Assembly (NCBI GenBank): GCA_018389105.1
Contig: JACATO010000684.1
Location: 1,320,140 to 1,384,139 of the forward strand
Length of the DNA stretch: 64,000 nucleotides
Direction: 5' to 3'
Source: Nautilus pompilius
Lineage: Eukaryota; Mollusca; Cephalopoda; Nautilida; Nautilidae
Shown: positions 61,501 to 64,000 of the stretch, in pieces
Layout: each line of letters begins with the position of its first letter
Position numbering within the stretch: position 1 is the first letter of the stretch
The notes under the pieces: model-generated
The model's database searches: none
The model's input: the letters and a program-made list of their open reading frames with translations, nothing else
Told to the model about the DNA's origin: nothing
Position numbers and translations under genes: made by a program

Positions 61501-61575
61501 TCTCATCAATCTAAAGAGAAACTAGAAGGACAGAGAAGTAGCTTTATTCTCTCTCTCTCTCTCTCTCTTGCGTAA
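61364..61575. repeat. Three tandem copies of a 50-80 bp unit with (CT)n
   Basis: Unit ATCTAAAGAGAAACTAGAAG-GACAGAGAAGTAGCTTTA-(TTCTCT...)n begins near 61367, 61429 and 61509; copies differ by one- or two-base indels and CT length. The same unit occurs once, inverted, at about 52546-52595 at the edge of the CRE array. Confidence 0.9.
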
Positions 61576-61776
61576 ATCTCTTCATTTTCTTTCTTACCAC
61601 AGAGACTGGAGAGGCAACCAATGTAAAGTAAAGGGGATTAAGCCAACGCGAGGCCAGGAAACGGCTGTGCTTTCGCTGACTTTGTGTCCAGCTAAAGACA
61701 AAAAAATATTTTAAAAAAGGAAAAATAATCGGGGTACTGGCCGTCTTCTTCTTCTTGTTGTTTCGGTAGCGCAAAA

Positions 61777-61782
61777 ATGGCG
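61777..61782 (+). other. Possible 6-base first coding exon (ATGGCG before GTAAGT)
   Basis: AAAAATGGCG is followed at once by the consensus donor GTAAGT at 61783, after a moderately GC-rich leader. That is how many housekeeping genes begin. No second exon was identified between here and the right edge, so it is only a candidate for a plus-strand gene continuing to the right. Confidence 0.2.
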
Positions 61783-61799
61783 GTAAGTGATGAGGTCAG

Positions 61800-63837
61800 C
61801 TGTAAAAAGAAAAGCGCGGGTGAGGGAACAGCGTCTGGCGATTTGACCGGGTAGATGCCACGGGCCCTCCCAGTATAATACCTTTCAAGTCACACTTCTG
61901 TCAGCTGCTCCAGATTTACTTTCTCTTGGATGGATATAGTTACATCATGTATATTAGTATATGGCTGTCATCACAACACGTATTTTTTTGGAGTTGTGAT
62001 CGATAAAGTCTTCTTTTCATTCTCTTTTTCGCATATTGATTGGATAGCCTATGATCTTGACGGTTAGTGTACGCTGGCTGGCATATCTGCTGTTTTCCAA
62101 AAAGCAAAAGCTATTCCTATAAAGCAGTACAGTATAATATTGACGAAAACCAGCCTGGTTATATACGCGCCGTGTAAGCCGTTGTTGATTATCAAGCTAA
62201 ATTATGTCTTACACGAATGAAGCGAGCTGTTCGAGTGTATCGACAGAAACAGAGCTCACCGGCCAACATCCGTCTGAAGGCAGTGAAAAATCTCTCTCTC
62301 CCTCTCTCCAAGTTATTTTACAATATAATGAAAAGACCAATGCAATACCTTGCTATATTACGTAGTTATTCGCCGTATAAACGATAAGATCATAGCAGCT
62401 AGAAATGTATTTATCATTTATTTCCTCCCCCCGGAATTTTCATCGCCTAGTCTTGAATAAGTGCACACACACACACGAGCACACACACAACACACACAAC
62501 ACACACACACACACAACACACACACACACACACGAGCACACACACACACGAGCACACACACACGCGCACACACACACACACACATACACATACACACACA
62601 CGAGCACACACACACACACACGAGCACACGCACGCACACACACACACGCGAGCACACACACACGCGCACACACACACACGCACACACGCACACACACACA
62701 TACACATACACGCACACACACGCACGCACACGCACACACACATACACATACACACACACGCACACGCACACACACGCACACACACACACACACTGTGTCA
62801 GTAATTTATATGGAACTTCAATTTTCTATTCATCCCAAATGTGAGGGGGGGGATGACTTACCTCCCTTGTTAGCCAGTTCGCAGCCATTCTAGCGCAGGC
62901 CATATTCGAAATACTGTCGGATTTCCAGCTGTCAGAACGGCTGCACAGGCCACACTTCACTACTCTTTCTAATCTTCCGAAAGGCTCAAAAACCGTACTG
63001 TGACGGAGTCGGAGCTGTCGATATGAGAAAAAAAAAAGCGGTGATCTATGCTGAAACGGTGCGCACTTTAAATGTTTTCCTTTGTCCGTCCGTCCGTCAC
63101 GTGACCGAGTACCCAGTGTCGCTGGGCGGGGCTTGGCTGGGCAAACAGGCAGAACTCGAGGACCCGGTCAGGGGTCAACGCAAATTTTAACGTTCGGATT
63201 CTGGGCGCAAAGCATGAAGCAGTGGGTCACAGATGCAGCACCGTCCTGGCCAGTAGTGGAAATTCACTGAGTGGTGGTGGTATAAAAATACTGTACAGGC
63301 TTTAAAAAAAAATTTAAAAAAACGCCTATGCGCTATTATTAGGGTTTCATCTCGTGTAATTTTTTTTTTAGTTGGTTAAAGATGCGACGGAATGAAGAAC
63401 CCGCTTTTTGACTCTGAATGGGAACCGAATTTTCAAAAATGATGTGCATACTTCCCAAAGAACAGATGTACTGCGGCAAGGATTACCCATTAAACGGTAC
63501 TGTCTTCAGACGAGCGAATCAAGGGTCTTGTTAAGTCGGAGAGCTCTAACAAGCGGGCACCATGTTCGTTCAGTCCCGCTGACCAGAAAGAATCGCGCGC
63601 CGTCCGAACTCGTGGCATCATCGGTGATTTCGTTCATTTTGTCGCGATTGGCCGCTGTGATTTTTAGCTAAATTCTCATCACGCTCGGGCGCACAGCGAT
63701 AAACTTATGCCGAAAGGTGGTTAAGGACAATGTTTCGCGCTGTGTCGCGAACAGACCCAGCTCAGTGGACACCGCGGCAGAACGGCCAAACTGAGAACAC
63801 CCAGAGGGAGAAGACCGACCGTAAACATTAAATCGCC
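61800..63837. other. Gene-free stretch containing the (CA)n tract
   Basis: Apart from the (CA)n tract at 62462-62795 and short CT runs near 62290, no exon, transposon or RNA gene was recognised on either strand. Confidence 0.5.
62462..62795. repeat. (CA)n tract with ACGAGC and ACGCGC variants
   Basis: About 330 bases of CA repeats interrupted by CACACGAGCACACA, CACGCGCACA, CACATACACATACA and CACGCACGCACA in patchy higher-order order. Open frames here (His/Thr or Cys/Val) are artefacts. Confidence 0.97.
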
Positions 63838-64000
63838 GTCCTCTCTCTCTCTCTCCGCCTCCTCTCACGCTCCTCTCTCTCTGTACTGACGTCATCTCTC
63901 TCCTACTGACTCCTCTCTCTTCTGTACTGACGTCATCTCTCTCTCTCTCTCGGGACGGACGTCATCTCTCTCTTTCTGTACTGACGTCATCTCTCTCTCA
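63838..64000. repeat. (CT)n array with TGACGTCA motifs, cut by the window edge
   Basis: The same kind of array in inverse orientation: TACTGACGTCATCTCTC units with three TGACGTCA and one GGACGTCA between about 63888 and 63988, still continuing at base 64000. It lies upstream of the globin. Confidence 0.95.

Noticed and set aside
62405-62893. His/Thr-rich and Cys/Val-rich frames of over 100 codons
   Set aside because: Translation of the (CA)n tract.

Overview
The window is animal nuclear DNA. It has compact coding exons separated by long AT-rich introns, with GT-AG splice sites, Tc1/mariner transposons, non-LTR retrotransposon relics, tRNA-derived SINEs and large microsatellite or minisatellite arrays. 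There are no operons, prokaryotic promoters or CRISPR arrays. Protein divergence, SINE style and repeat style suggest a lophotrochozoan, most likely a mollusc. That assignment is an inference.

Three protein-coding genes can be read with confidence. (1) SLC39A9 (zinc transporter ZIP9) is on the minus strand: five exons run from 19361 down to 1668 and give the first 197 codons; the C-terminal half lies beyond the left edge. (2) ERH (enhancer of rudimentary homolog) is on the plus strand: four exons between 19876 and 24704, complete. These two genes are head to head with about 0.5 kb between start codons, the same divergent arrangement they have in the human genome. (3) A globin of the neuroglobin/globin-X type is on the minus strand: three exons (57143-56995, 53875-53638, 31469-31281) give 191 residues with phases joining exactly. 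Its first methionine starts MGNGGGC, a likely N-myristoylation/palmitoylation signal, and its introns sit at the ancient B12.2 and G7.0 positions. A fourth, tentative gene is a single UQCC3-like first exon at 28451-28350 (minus).

Layout: 1-19361 ZIP9 exons and introns, carrying Tc1, mariner and LINE relics; 19362-19875 shared promoter; 19876-25.3k ERH; 25.3-28.3k intergenic; 28.35k UQCC3-like exon; 28.67-29.40k a TA/GA/TAGCAAAGA minisatellite; 30.43-30.72k a hAT-type non-autonomous element; 31.28-57.14k globin. The 22-kb second globin intron holds Tc1 relics, a near-complete mariner, SINEs, a CR1-like RT fragment, CpG-rich stretches and two arrays in which CRE-like TGACGTCA/TGACGTTA motifs recur in (GA)n DNA. 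Right of the globin there are further SINE copies, a tandem repeat found inverted at 52.5 kb, a 330-bp (CA)n tract and the start of a third CRE/GA array that runs off the right edge.

The genes do not form one pathway: ZIP9 moves zinc across Golgi or plasma membranes, ERH is a small nuclear RNA-metabolism factor, and the globin is probably a membrane-attached haem protein. The most unusual features are the dense CRE-motif arrays around the globin, the lipid-anchor start of that globin, and an apparent 13-residue N-terminal extension of ERH.
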